A stretch of DNA of 64,000 nucleotides from contig JAEWFA010000047.1 in the NCBI GenBank assembly GCA_023389055.1, positions 1 through 64,000 of the forward strand. The letters run 5' to 3'. Shown here one piece after another: positions 7,674-16,383 of the stretch. A model generated the notes under the pieces. That model did no database searches. It worked only from the letters and a program-made list of their open reading frames with translations, and was not told the DNA's origin. Source of the DNA: Pseudomonadota bacterium. Lineage in GTDB: Bacteria > Pseudomonadota > Gammaproteobacteria > Burkholderiales > Burkholderiaceae_E. The position numbers and the translations under genes were made by a program. Positions within the stretch are counted from its first letter, which is position 1, and each line of letters opens with the position of its first letter.

Positions 7674-8873
7674 CTAGGGGCGCGAGCAAGATTCTCCTCC
7701 TTCGGCATTCGCGGTGCTTCGTTCGATCGAGTACGCCGCCGCGAGCAGGAACAAGGCGAGCGACACCATCATCGCCGGATCGCCGAAGGCCTCGGCCACG
7801 ATGGCGCCGAGCAACGGCCCGGCCGCCGCGCCAATGAAGCGCGTGAAGTTGTACAGGCCCATTGCCGTCGCCCGGTCGGCGCTGAACAGGCTCACCATCA
7901 GCGTCGATTGCGCCGGCAGGCTCGCGCCGAGCAGGAAGCCGTAGAGCGTCATCGCCGTGGCGAGCAGCGCGAGGGACAGCGCGTTGCCGGCGAGCAGCAG
8001 CGACAGCACGAGCACCGTCGCGGCGATTGCCCACGAGCTCGCGCGGATGAGCCGCGCGCTCGGCCAATGCGTGAGCACGCGCCGCGCGAAGGTGATCCCG
8101 GCGAGGATGCCAGCGGTCAGCGGCACGAACGCGAGCCCCTTCTGTGCAGTGGACAGCCCGAAGCGTTCGACGAGCAGCGGCAGGAACACGAGGAACACGT
8201 AGTAGCCGTAGAACTGGCCGAATCCGAGCAGCAGCAGCGAGCGCGCCGCGCGGTCGCGCACGACGTTGCGCACCCGACGCAGTGAGAGCGTGCTGCCTTC
8301 GGCGTCGTTGCGCAACGTTTCGGGCACGACCGCCCGGTCGTAGAGCAGCACGAGGACGCCGGCGACGATCAGCACGCCGAACGCCCATTGCCAGTGCAGG
8401 TAGCCGGCGACGAAGCCGCCGATCACCGGGCCGAACACGGGCCCGAGGAAGACGACGAGCTGGTTGGCGCTCATCGCGTGCTGCCGTTCGGCCGGCGCAT
8501 AGACATCGCCGATCACGGTGGCGGCGATCACCGATCCGGTGCTGATGCCGCAGGCCTGGACGATTCGCCCGACGAGGAACAGTGCGTATGCAGGAGCGAA
8601 GAGGCACAGCGCAGATCCGGCGATGAACAACGAGAGACCGCTGAGCAGGACGGCACGGCGGCCGCGGCTGTCGGCGAGCGGCCCCCATACGAAGCTGCTG
8701 GCCGCGAAGATGATCGAGTACACCGAGATGGTCAGGTTGACCATCAAGGTGCTCGCGTGCAGGTCGGCGCCGATCTCGACGAGACTGGGCGCGTAGACAG
8801 TCTGCGTGAAGGGGCCGAGGAACGCGGCGGCAGAGACGCCGAAGAGAATTCGCGTGCGGGCGGTGTCGTTCAT
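7674..8873 (-). CDS. Bcr/CflA-like drug resistance MFS transporter
   Basis: A 399-residue inner-membrane transporter with 12 predicted helices. The DHA1-type signatures are present: the opening helix with P-F-T-Q-T-V-Y-A-P-S-L, motif A (WGPLADSRGRRAVLL) after helix 2, and the motif-C-like V-F-G-P-V-I-G-G-F in helix 5. This pattern resembles Bcr/CflA drug/H+ antiporters. Substrate unknown. The ATG at 8873 overlaps the stop of a decayed second MFS gene (ATGA). It is one of several accessory genes in this stretch. Confidence 0.88.
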   Translation of the reverse strand: MNDTARTRILFGVSAAAFLGPFTQTVYAPSLVEIGADLHASTLMVNLTISVYSIIFAASSFVWGPLADSRGRRAVLLSGLSLFIAGSALCLFAPAYALFLVGRIVQACGISTGSVIAATVIGDVYAPAERQHAMSANQLVVFLGPVFGPVIGGFVAGYLHWQWAFGVLIVAGVLVLLYDRAVVPETLRNDAEGSTLSLRRVRNVVRDRAARSLLLLGFGQFYGYYVFLVFLPLLVERFGLSTAQKGLAFVPLTAGILAGITFARRVLTHWPSARLIRASSWAIAATVLVLSLLLAGNALSLALLATAMTLYGFLLGASLPAQSTLMVSLFSADRATAMGLYNFTRFIGAAAGPLLGAIVAEAFGDPAMMVSLALFLLAAAYSIERSTANAEGGESCSRP

Positions 8874-9178
8874 CCGGTCGCGGCGCAAAGGCGCGATCCT
8901 GGCGCTTTCTGCTCGAGGTTCCGCCCGCCCTCGTTCAACGATCGTGCGGCACGTAACGCCGCGAGCTTGCCGCTGATCGGCAGCATCGGTACGAAGCCGA
9001 GCGAGCAGGCCGTGACCGTCCATCCCGCCCAGTTGATCGACGTCCCGAGTCCGCGCTGCAGCGAGTCCAGCGCCGTCGCGACGATCGTCGAGTCGACCGA
9101 CATCCTCGACAGCGCGAAGGCGACGATCGTGAACACCAGCACGCGGCGAACGGGCCGCGCCGCGGTGTGGGCGGGCAT
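8870..9178 (-). pseudogene. N-terminal fragment of a DHA2 (EmrB/QacA-type) MFS transporter
   Basis: The first ~75 of 102 codons encode helices 1-2 of a 14-helix drug pump: S-R-M-S-V-D-S-T-I-V-A-T-A-L-D-S-L with the DHA2-type D-x-T-I-V-x-x-A-L, then W-T-V-T-A-C-S-L. After GKLA, where motif A should follow (D-R-x-G-R-R), the sequence turns into an unrelated tail and stops. Intact family members are ~450-500 residues. The stop overlaps the next start as ATGA, and the ATG directly abuts the stop of the upstream gene. Confidence 0.7.
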
Positions 9179-10330
9179 TCAGGCGACGAGCGGTGGCGAC
9201 AGCCGCTGGCCACAATTCCCGCAATAGACGTCGTGCGGTTGCGCGCTGCAGGCGCAGTGCGCGCACGCGAGCGGCGAAGCCGCTGCGGGCGCGAAGGGAA
9301 TCGCCGCCACGGCTGCCTCCTGCACCTGGAATTCGACGCCGCCCGCCGCGCCAATGGCGCGCCGCCCGCCCAGCCTGCGGGCGAACCGCGCAAGCGCCTC
9401 GGCCGTCTCGCCCTTCCGCACCTGCAGCTCGACGATCGCGCGCGCCACTGCCACCCTGGCGACCGCGATGTCGATCCCTTCGGTGCACCGCCGATACGCA
9501 AGCGCGAGCCCGAACAGCAGCACCGCGACCGACAGTGCGATCGTGATGCCCGTCAGCAGTGCGACGACAACCGGTGCCGCGAGCGCCATCGCGCCCTGGT
9601 CGACGGCCAACGGACCGCCCCAGAGACCGGCGAAGACGCCGTCGATGCGCATTGCACCGGACAGCGGAACGGCGAGCAGGGCGATCAGCGCGAAGGCTGC
9701 GAACACGAAGGCCGAGGCCGATACGATGACCAGCACGGCGGTGAGCAGATGGCGCGCCAGCTGGCCGAATGCATACCCCTTGCGCTGCGCTGCGACCGCG
9801 TACGCCTGCGACAACGCCGTGCGCAGCGAGTGACCCTCCCACAGCGCCGGCAGCGCCAGCATTGCGGCGCCGACCAGCACGGCGAGCAGAGCGGCTCCGA
9901 TGATCGCCAGCGCCGGCAGCGAGATCACGAGAAGGATCGAACCGACGACGGGCAGGCGGCAGACGAAGAGCACCGCGGCCGCCAGCAACACGAACGCCGC
10001 GAACACGCCGAGCAGGACACCGGCGAGCAGGAAGCTGCCCAGCACGATGCCCGGCGCAGCAGCGAACGCCCGTGCAACGCTCGGGACGGGACGGCCGGCC
10101 GCCTGCTCGGCGAACTGCGATGCAGCCGCGCTCACGCCGAGCGCGGCGAGGACGCTGCAGAGAATCGCCGCGATCGGCCAGGCGACGCTCGTGTCCGACG
10201 CGACCACCAGCAGGCCGGTCATCGCGACGACGGCAAAGGTGATCAGCAGCGTCGCCAGGGCGGGCCCGTTTCGCCACGCGCCGGCAACGTCGAGCGGCAC
10301 GAGGAAATCGCCTTCGATGTGCTGCTGCAT
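9179..10330 (-). CDS. Polytopic membrane protein with C-terminal zinc ribbon
   Basis: Not assigned to a named family. The 383-residue product has about eight hydrophobic segments over residues 20-290, a soluble region, then a C-terminal double-CxxC zinc ribbon (C-A-H-C ... C-G-N-C-G). A motif-rich start MQQHIEGDF at 10330 is preferred over in-frame codons that overlap the upstream stop. It follows a second zinc-ribbon protein by 14 bp, so the two are probably one system at the inner membrane. Function unknown. Confidence 0.75.
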   Translation of the reverse strand: MQQHIEGDFLVPLDVAGAWRNGPALATLLITFAVVAMTGLLVVASDTSVAWPIAAILCSVLAALGVSAAASQFAEQAAGRPVPSVARAFAAAPGIVLGSFLLAGVLLGVFAAFVLLAAAVLFVCRLPVVGSILLVISLPALAIIGAALLAVLVGAAMLALPALWEGHSLRTALSQAYAVAAQRKGYAFGQLARHLLTAVLVIVSASAFVFAAFALIALLAVPLSGAMRIDGVFAGLWGGPLAVDQGAMALAAPVVVALLTGITIALSVAVLLFGLALAYRRCTEGIDIAVARVAVARAIVELQVRKGETAEALARFARRLGGRRAIGAAGGVEFQVQEAAVAAIPFAPAAASPLACAHCACSAQPHDVYCGNCGQRLSPPLVA

Positions 10331-10344
10331 CGCGGGTCGGCGTA

Positions 10345-11247
10345 CTAGTTGAAGTTCGCCAGATCCGGCAGCCGCGCCGCCGGACACTCGGAAACCTGGC
10401 CCCAGGCATCGGCCGCCGCGCAGTGGCGGAACTTCGCCTTCTCCCTGCAGATCGTGCGAACGACGAGATCGCCTTCGCAGGCGTCGAGCTCGGCACGCAG
10501 CTTGTTCAACCAGCTCCGCTGTTCGCGCGATTGCATGCCCGGGTTCTGCCGGGAAGGCGGCAACGAAACGGACGCCGACGCCGGGGCTGCGCGGGCCTCG
10601 CGGCTCGACGCGGGAGGCGCAGGGACACGCGCATCCCGGTGCGGAACAACGGGTGCCGTCGGGATCGCGAGCGGGGCGGACGCAGGAACGATCAGGTCGC
10701 GGGGGTCGAGCGAATCATCGGAACCGGAGGCGGAAGCGCTGCCCGGTGACGAGGACGGGTCGATCCCGCTCGTGGACGATACGGCTGCATCGGGCGACGC
10801 CTCGCTGCGCTGGGGCGTCTCGCGGCGGTCGAGCACCGCCGCAGCTTCGGGCACCGCCGCAGCTTCGGGCACCGCCGCGGGTTCGGGCGCTGTCGCGGGT
10901 TCGAGCACCGCCGCGGGTTCGAGCACTGCCGCGGGTTCGAGCACTGCCTCAGGCGCGGGTGCCGCCACCCGCCGGGGAGCCGCAACGGGCTCGGGAGACA
11001 CCGCCGTCGATACGGCAGCGGCGCCGACGGACGCCACCGCCGCAGGCGCGGCCTTGTACTTCTCGCCCGGGGCGATGGGCCGGATCGTCAGGAAAGCGAG
11101 CAGTCCGACCGCGAGCACGATCACGGCGACGGCCGACGTCGGTCCGCGCGCTGCCGTGTTCTCCGATGCGACTACCGGCTTGCCGCAGTTCGTGCAGAAC
11201 CGCAGGCTGGGCCGGTTCGGGTGACCGCAGTCGGCACAACGTTGCAT
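10345..11247 (-). CDS. Zinc-ribbon membrane-anchored protein with Ala/Pro-rich linker
   Basis: The 300-residue product has an N-terminal zinc ribbon (C-A-D-C ... C-T-N-C-G-K, residues 4-21), one transmembrane helix (~39-57), a long low-complexity Ala/Pro/Val segment made of six-residue repeats (x-E-P-A-A-V), and a conserved C-terminal ~55 residues with Cys-rich pattern (D-A-C-E, T-I-C-R-E-K, R-H-C, E-C-P). The C-terminal piece resembles one seen at the end of other Burkholderiales zinc-ribbon proteins. GGAGGGAG precedes the ATG. Topology suggests a cytoplasmic ribbon and a periplasmic Cys domain. Confidence 0.75.
   Translation of the reverse strand: MQRCADCGHPNRPSLRFCTNCGKPVVASENTAARGPTSAVAVIVLAVGLLAFLTIRPIAPGEKYKAAPAAVASVGAAAVSTAVSPEPVAAPRRVAAPAPEAVLEPAAVLEPAAVLEPATAPEPAAVPEAAAVPEAAAVLDRRETPQRSEASPDAAVSSTSGIDPSSSPGSASASGSDDSLDPRDLIVPASAPLAIPTAPVVPHRDARVPAPPASSREARAAPASASVSLPPSRQNPGMQSREQRSWLNKLRAELDACEGDLVVRTICREKAKFRHCAAADAWGQVSECPAARLPDLANFN
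10829..10954. repeat. 18-bp tandem repeat, seven copies, in the zinc-ribbon gene
   Basis: Seven in-frame 18-bp units with consensus TCGAGCACCGCCGCGGGT and scattered substitutions. Each encodes six residues of the Ala/Pro-rich linker. The multiple-of-three unit lets copy number vary without a frameshift. Confidence 0.85.
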
Positions 11248-11416
11248 TCGCGTTCAACTCCCTCCGGCAAGCAGCGACGCGCGTCCGGCGCAGCGCCGCC
11301 GCGCACGAGCGACGTCTTCGCTTCGATACCGGATTGTCGGAGGTCGAGCGGCCGAGGTGCTCGAAAACCGCTACCGCGAAAGGTGAAGAGAGCGGGAAGC
11401 CCGCGCGGCGGAACGC

Positions 11417-11896
11417 TCAGCGGGTGACCGCCCACGCGCGCGGCGGATTGCGAAGGTGCGCCAGCCAGTCGTCGAGCGCGTCGACGTGGTCGGCTTCCTC
11501 GCCGGCAAATTCCGAGGCGAGGCGGCGCACATCGGCGTCTTCGGCGCCCTGGCCCACAGAGCTGTAGTACTCCATCGCGCGGACTTCGTTCTCGCGCGCG
11601 TATTGCAGCGCCCGGTACGGGTCGCTCAGATGCTCGTACGTCGCCTCGCCGCCCGCCTCGGGCGGTGCCGTCCAGCGGTATTGCCACGACTTGAGCTTCG
11701 GCAGCTCCATGTCGCCGGCCCTTCGCTGGATGTCGTCGTGATGCAGCGTCGAGAAATGCACCATGTCGCGAAACAGCGCCCACACTTCGCGGTTGCCGTG
11801 CGCGTTCATCAGCTCGGCCAGCTCCCTGTACCGTTCGGCCGCTTCGCGCTCCAGTGCAAGCGCATGGGCGAAGAACTCGGGCAGCGTGTAGTTCAT
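11417..11896 (-). CDS. Ferritin-like/rubrerythrin-type diiron protein
   Basis: A 159-residue four-helix-bundle protein. The metal-ligand pattern of the ferritin-like superfamily is visible: E-R-E-A-A-E-R-Y in helix 1, H-x-D-D near residue 53, E-N-E-V-R-A-M-E-Y-Y in helix 3 and E-E-A-D-H in helix 4. There is no rubredoxin domain, so this is a rubrerythrin-like bundle only. A role in iron or peroxide handling is inferred from the family. Monocistronic, with ~120 bp of gene-free sequence on its 5' side. Confidence 0.8.
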   Translation of the reverse strand: MNYTLPEFFAHALALEREAAERYRELAELMNAHGNREVWALFRDMVHFSTLHHDDIQRRAGDMELPKLKSWQYRWTAPPEAGGEATYEHLSDPYRALQYARENEVRAMEYYSSVGQGAEDADVRRLASEFAGEEADHVDALDDWLAHLRNPPRAWAVTR

Positions 11897-12018
11897 TGCG
11901 AGGACCCGTCGGGATGCGCGGCAACGCGACCGCGTTGCTCGATCGAAACGATGTTGCCCTCGATCGCCGCCCGCTTCAATTGCTCTGGATCAAGCGATCG
12001 AGGCGTCGCGCGGCGATA

Positions 12019-12885
12019 TCAGCGGACGATTTCGGCGCGCAGCGCGCGCAGCACCTTCTTCAGTCGCGCGGCGTTCTCCGGGCCGACGCGGATCATGACC
12101 TTGCGGCCGGCCGACAGCGATTCGAGCAGCGGGTCTTCGAAGCGGAACTGCACCCTGGGCTGCACGAGGCGGATCGGTCCGCTGACTTCGGGCGCCGTCA
12201 GCATGTCGTCGATGGCCGCGACGACCCGATCGTTCAGATGGCCGTGCGGATAGCCCAGCGCGCGGTACTGCTCCTGCAGCAGCGGGTAGAAGCGCATGTA
12301 CACCTTCGCCGCCGATTTCGGATCGAGCGACTCGGCGAACTGGACGACGGCATCGTAGCGCGCGTAGTTGTCCGCCTGCAGCGTGATCCGGTCATTGCCG
12401 CCCTCTACTGCGAGCCTGCCTGGCACCGGGCGCAGCGCGCTCCATTGCGCCGGAACCAGTTGGCGCGGAAGGTTGTCGACGGTGACGACGAAGCGGCGCG
12501 CGTAATCCTGCAGGTTCAGGAACTGCGCGAGCCTTTCGCGCGACGCGAGTGCGAGCAGCGCATCGAGGATCGGCGAGTCGCTCTGGTCGACGGCGGGCAA
12601 CGGCCCGGTGGCCGCCGCGCTGTCGGGCAGCGGGAATTTCGGCTCCGCCTCGGCCGCGGCGGAATCGGGTCCGGACGGCGCGGAAGACGGCTCGGACCCC
12701 GACTCGGCGCGCTCGACCGGGCCGTCGGCAGGCGCCGTCGACGGAGGCGTTGCGCTGCGCGACGGCAGGCGCGGAACGGGCTCCATCTGCCACAGATAGA
12801 GCCCGGCGGCGATGCCGGCGGCTGCCAGCAACAGCAACCACCACGGCGGCCCCGCCGTGGAGGCGCGAGAATCATTGGTGGCCAT
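12019..12885 (-). CDS. DUF3014 domain protein
   Basis: A 288-residue membrane-anchored protein: one N-terminal helix (~15-33), a Ser/Pro/Ala-rich spacer (~35-95), and a conserved DUF3014 domain with RRFVVTVDNLPRQLVP and YMRFYPLLQEQYRALGYP. The family is common in proteobacteria and has no known activity. The domain is expected to face the periplasm. It lies 44 bp after gdhA on the same strand. Confidence 0.82.
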   Translation of the reverse strand: MATNDSRASTAGPPWWLLLLAAAGIAAGLYLWQMEPVPRLPSRSATPPSTAPADGPVERAESGSEPSSAPSGPDSAAAEAEPKFPLPDSAAATGPLPAVDQSDSPILDALLALASRERLAQFLNLQDYARRFVVTVDNLPRQLVPAQWSALRPVPGRLAVEGGNDRITLQADNYARYDAVVQFAESLDPKSAAKVYMRFYPLLQEQYRALGYPHGHLNDRVVAAIDDMLTAPEVSGPIRLVQPRVQFRFEDPLLESLSAGRKVMIRVGPENAARLKKVLRALRAEIVR

Positions 12886-12929
12886 CGGCGTTCCCGGGGA
12901 ATGCTGCGCCCGATGCTCTCGGGCCGGGT

Positions 12930-14273
12930 TCAGACCACGCCCTGCTCGTGCATGGCGTCGGCGACCTTGACGAAGCCGGAGATGTTTGCACCGTCGACGT
13001 AGTTTATCGTGCCGTCGGCGCGCCGACCATGGCGCACGCAGCTCTCGTGGATCGCCTTCATGATGGCGTGCAGCCGCTCGTCGACCTCGCCGTGCGTCCA
13101 GCCCAGCCGCTGCGCGTTCTGCGCCATTTCCAGGCCCGAGGTCGCCACGCCGCCGGCGTTGCTCGCCTTGCCCGGCGCATAGAGCACGCCCGCCTTGTGG
13201 AAGACGTCGACCGCCTCGAGCGTACTCGGCATGTTCGCGCCTTCGGCGACGCAGAATGCGCCGTTGCCCACCAGCGTGCGTGCGTCGTGCTCGTCGAGCT
13301 CGTTCTGCGTGGCGCACGGCAGCGCGATGTCGACGGGCACGTGCCAGGGTCGGCGCCCTGCCTCGTACTTCAGCCCGCGCTCCTCGGCAAACTCGGACAG
13401 CCGACCCCGGCGCTCGTTCTTCAGCACGAGAAGCGCCGCGATCGATTCCTCGTCGAAGCCCTGCGGAAGCCAGACGGTGCCGCCGGAGTCGGATGCCGTG
13501 ACGACCTTCGCGCCGAGATCGGTGGCCTTCGCGATCGCGTACTGCGCGACGTTGCCCGAACCCGAGACGGAGACCGTTGCGCCTTCGAACGAGCGCCCGA
13601 CACGGCGCAGCATCTCCTGCGCGAAGTAGACGGTGCCGTAGCCGGTGGCTTCCGGGCGCATCAGGCTGCCGCCGTAGCTCAGGCCCTTGCCGGTGAAGAC
13701 GCACGACGCGTTGTCGCTGAGCTTCTTCATCATGCCGGACATGAAGCCGACCTCGCGCGCCCCGACGCCGATGTCACCGGCCGGCACGTCGGTGTCGGCG
13801 CCGATGTGCCGATAGAGCTCGGTCATCAGCGCCTGGCAGAAACGCATCACCTCGCCGTCGCTCTTGCCCTTCGGATCGAAGTCGGAGCCGCCCTTGCCAC
13901 CGCCCATCGGCAGCGAAGTGAGCGCGTTCTTGAACGTCTGCTCGAAGGCGAGGAACTTCAGGATCGAGAGGTTCACCGACGGGTGGAAACGCATGCCGCC
14001 CTTGTACGGGCCGATCGCCATGCTGTGCTGCACGCGGAACGCGCGGTTCACCCGGGTGCGCCCGGAGTCGTCGACCCAGGCGACGCGGAACTGGATCACG
14101 CGATCGGGTTCGACGAGTCGCTCGAGCAGCGCGTAATCGGCGTACTGCGGATTCTCGAGGACGAAAGGCCAGATGCTGTGCATCACCTCCTTGACCGCCT
14201 GCAGGAACTCCGGCTGATGCGGGTCGCGCTGCGCGATCGAGACGAGGAACGCTTCCGGGGACGCGTGTTTCAC
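12930..14273 (-). CDS. gdhA: Glutamate dehydrogenase (NADP-type, hexameric)
   Basis: Reductive amination of 2-oxoglutarate with ammonia. The GTG at 14273 gives 447 residues, exactly the length usual for bacterial GdhA, and AGGAG lies 5 nt upstream. Visible motifs are K-G-G-M-R-F-H-P, L-P-M-G-G-G-K-G-G-S-D-F-D-P-K-G-K-S with the catalytic lysine, P-A-G-D-I-G-V-G-A-R-E, and the Rossmann G-S-G-N-V-A. A possible -10 (TAGGAT) lies about 30 bp upstream. Confidence 0.96.
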   Translation of the reverse strand: MKHASPEAFLVSIAQRDPHQPEFLQAVKEVMHSIWPFVLENPQYADYALLERLVEPDRVIQFRVAWVDDSGRTRVNRAFRVQHSMAIGPYKGGMRFHPSVNLSILKFLAFEQTFKNALTSLPMGGGKGGSDFDPKGKSDGEVMRFCQALMTELYRHIGADTDVPAGDIGVGAREVGFMSGMMKKLSDNASCVFTGKGLSYGGSLMRPEATGYGTVYFAQEMLRRVGRSFEGATVSVSGSGNVAQYAIAKATDLGAKVVTASDSGGTVWLPQGFDEESIAALLVLKNERRGRLSEFAEERGLKYEAGRRPWHVPVDIALPCATQNELDEHDARTLVGNGAFCVAEGANMPSTLEAVDVFHKAGVLYAPGKASNAGGVATSGLEMAQNAQRLGWTHGEVDERLHAIMKAIHESCVRHGRRADGTINYVDGANISGFVKVADAMHEQGVV

Positions 14274-14404
14274 CAGAACTCCTGAGCGAAAGCCAACCGC
14301 GCATCCTAGCAAATTCGGCTTGCGGGAATCCGACGCGGCGCGGCCCGCACGCACCCCTGCGTGTACCCTTTCCAGCCCGTCACCCCCACCCGAGGAGCCC
14401 GCCG

Positions 14405-15163
14405 ATGGACAACCGAAGCCGCAACGCGATCGTCACCGGAGCGGGCTCCGGTATCGGCAAGGCCAGCGCCCTCGCCCTGCTGCGCGCCGGCTGGAACGTC
14501 GCACTCGCCGGTCGTCGAGGCAACCTGCTCGAGGATGCAATCCGCGAGGCGTCCGATGCGCCCGCGCGCGCGATCGCGGTGCCCACCGACGTTACCGACG
14601 AGCGATCGGTGCGAGCGCTCTTCGAGCGCACCGTAAACGAGTTCGGGCGCCTGGACCTGCTGTTCAACAACGCCGGAATCGCATCGCAGCCCGCGTCGAT
14701 CGACGAGATCACGCTCGAGCAATGGCGCGCGGTAGTCGACGTCAACCTCACCGGGATGTTCCTGTGCGCACGCGAGGCGTTCCGCGTGATGAAGGCGCAA
14801 TCGCCCCGCGGCGGGCGCATCGTCAACAACGGTTCGATCTCCGCGCACGTCCCGCGGCCGCGATCGGCCGCGTACACGGCGACCAAGCATGCCGTAACCG
14901 GGCTGACGAAGCAGACGTCGCTGGATGGACGCGCGTGGGACATCGCCTGCGGACAGATCGACATCGGCAATGCGGCGACCGAGCTCGCGCGGATGATGTC
15001 GCACGGCGCGCAGCAGGCGAGCGGAGCGCTGGCGCCCGAGCCGACGATGGACGTGCGCGACGTCGCGAGCACGCTCGTGCACATGGCGAGCCTCCCGCTC
15101 GAAGCGAACGTGCAGTTCGTGACCGTGATGGCGACGAAGATGCCGTACATCGGCCGGGGATGA
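14405..15163 (+). CDS. Short-chain dehydrogenase/reductase (SDR)
   Basis: Classical SDR, 252 residues: cofactor motif TGAGSGIGK at 10-18, NNAG motif in L-F-N-N-A-G-I-A, the catalytic Ser in N-G-S-I-S, and A-A-Y-T-A-T-K with Tyr and Lys. Substrate unknown; the closest look is to FabG-like or glucose-dehydrogenase-like oxidoreductases. The stop overlaps the start of rlpA (ATGA). Confidence 0.88.
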   Translation: MDNRSRNAIVTGAGSGIGKASALALLRAGWNVALAGRRGNLLEDAIREASDAPARAIAVPTDVTDERSVRALFERTVNEFGRLDLLFNNAGIASQPASIDEITLEQWRAVVDVNLTGMFLCAREAFRVMKAQSPRGGRIVNNGSISAHVPRPRSAAYTATKHAVTGLTKQTSLDGRAWDIACGQIDIGNAATELARMMSHGAQQASGALAPEPTMDVRDVASTLVHMASLPLEANVQFVTVMATKMPYIGRG

Positions 15164-15645
15164 CCGGAATGCACGGGCTGCGTTTCGCGGCCATCGTCTT
15201 CGCCGCCGCCGGCGCCTGGCCCGCGGTTGCGGCGGAGCTGCCCGACGCTGCTTCGTCGGCTTCGCCCGCGGCAGCCTCGCCAAGGCGCCCGAAGGCAGCG
15301 GCCACGGAGGAGAAGAACTCCTTCGCACCCGGATGGCATCAGCAGGGGCGCATCTCGTACTACGGCAAGCGCTTCGATTCGCGCCCGACGGCCAGCGGCG
15401 AGCCCTTCGACCCGGGCGCGATGACGATGGCGCATCCGACACTGCCGCTCGGCTCGATCGTGCGCGTGGAGAATCTGCGCAACGGGCGCAGCGTCGAACT
15501 GCGCGTGAACGACCGGGGACCCTACGAGAAAGGGCGGATCGCCGACGTCAGCCGCGCAGCCGCGCGAAAGCTCGGCATGGTCCGTCACGGCGTGACCCGC
15601 GCGCGAATCGAACTGCTCGAACCAGGCGACGCCCGCGGCGATTGA
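15160..15645 (+). CDS. rlpA: RlpA-type septal ring lytic transglycosylase domain protein
   Basis: Double-psi beta-barrel protein that acts on denuded glycan strands in peptidoglycan. The 161-residue product has a cleavable signal (V-A-A-E-L), a Ser/Ala/Pro spacer, and the RlpA core: ISYYGKRFDSRPTASGE, M-T-M-A-H-P-T-L-P-L-G-S, V-R-V-N-D-R-G-P-Y. The SPOR domain of longer homologues is absent and no lipobox is seen. The ATG at 15160 overlaps the SDR stop; ATG at 15169 is also possible. Confidence 0.88.
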   Translation: MTGMHGLRFAAIVFAAAGAWPAVAAELPDAASSASPAAASPRRPKAAATEEKNSFAPGWHQQGRISYYGKRFDSRPTASGEPFDPGAMTMAHPTLPLGSIVRVENLRNGRSVELRVNDRGPYEKGRIADVSRAAARKLGMVRHGVTRARIELLEPGDARGD

Positions 15646-15663
15646 CCGGCAGTACCCGCCGGA

Positions 15664-16383
15664 TCAGCGGCTGCCCATCGCGAACGAGACGACGCGCACG
15701 CCCGAGCGCAGCCGTCCCAGCGGGCTGTCGATTGCCTGCTCGACGCCGACGAAGACTCCCGGCTCGTGCAGGTACACGACGGTGGCGCTGACGTTCACGC
15801 CGATGCGCTTGTAGCGGCCGGTACCCGCACAGTCGATTCGCGTCGCCGCACCGGGAATCGACGCATTCACGGTCGATGCGGGAACGTCGCCTCCCACTCG
15901 GCAATCCTCCACCAGCGCCCCGTCGCCGTCGTCGTATTCGATGCGGAAACGCTGCCCCTGCGCCAGCGGCATGCGCAGACCGCGCACGCGCACGTCCAGG
16001 CTGGTGTCGCCCGCCTTCACGAAGACGAGGCCGCGCACGCTCACGCCGCGCACGGTGCGCTTCGTGCGGCCATCCTCGCTGAGCTCCTCGCGCACCATCG
16101 GGCTCAAACCCGCGGGCGCACCCGGCGGGGTGCCGGCGAAGGTTTCGCGATGCCTGCGCGGCGAGCGCAGCGGACGCGTCATGACGATCGTCCACGTGAA
16201 GGCTCGCACCGGCTCGGCGGTGCCGACGAGTCCCGACGCCCGCAACTCCTCGAGCAGCGACGGTGCGATGGAGACCACGGGATCGGCGACTGCGGCCTGG
16301 ACGCCGGCGGCAGGCGCCGCGAGAACAGCGAACGGCAGGCAAGCGAGCGCGCGTGCTGCGCGACGCACCCGCCCGTCAGTCAA
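15664..16383 (-). CDS. Exported protein of unknown function
   Basis: Not recognised. The 239-residue product has a signal peptide (A-A-G-V-Q-A-A-V-A) and a beta-rich body with two Cys (D-C-R near 179 and D-C-A near 202) that could form a disulfide. The start is uncertain: TTG at 16383 overlaps the ubiJ-like stop by 8 bp, and GTG at 16368 also keeps the signal. It is the last gene of the ubiE-Tim44-ubiJ run. Confidence 0.65.
   Translation of the reverse strand: MTDGRVRRAARALACLPFAVLAAPAAGVQAAVADPVVSIAPSLLEELRASGLVGTAEPVRAFTWTIVMTRPLRSPRRHRETFAGTPPGAPAGLSPMVREELSEDGRTKRTVRGVSVRGLVFVKAGDTSLDVRVRGLRMPLAQGQRFRIEYDDGDGALVEDCRVGGDVPASTVNASIPGAATRIDCAGTGRYKRIGVNVSATVVYLHEPGVFVGVEQAIDSPLGRLRSGVRVVSFAMGSR

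Noticed and set aside
7674..10496. A single 940-codon frame that would fuse the MFS gene to upstream sequence
   Set aside because: Only the last 399 codons (from 8873) are MFS-like. The front is a mirror frame of the zinc-ribbon membrane gene.
10829..10954. CRISPR-like array
   Set aside because: Units are 18 bp, contiguous, without spacers and in frame within a gene. No cas genes anywhere in the window.
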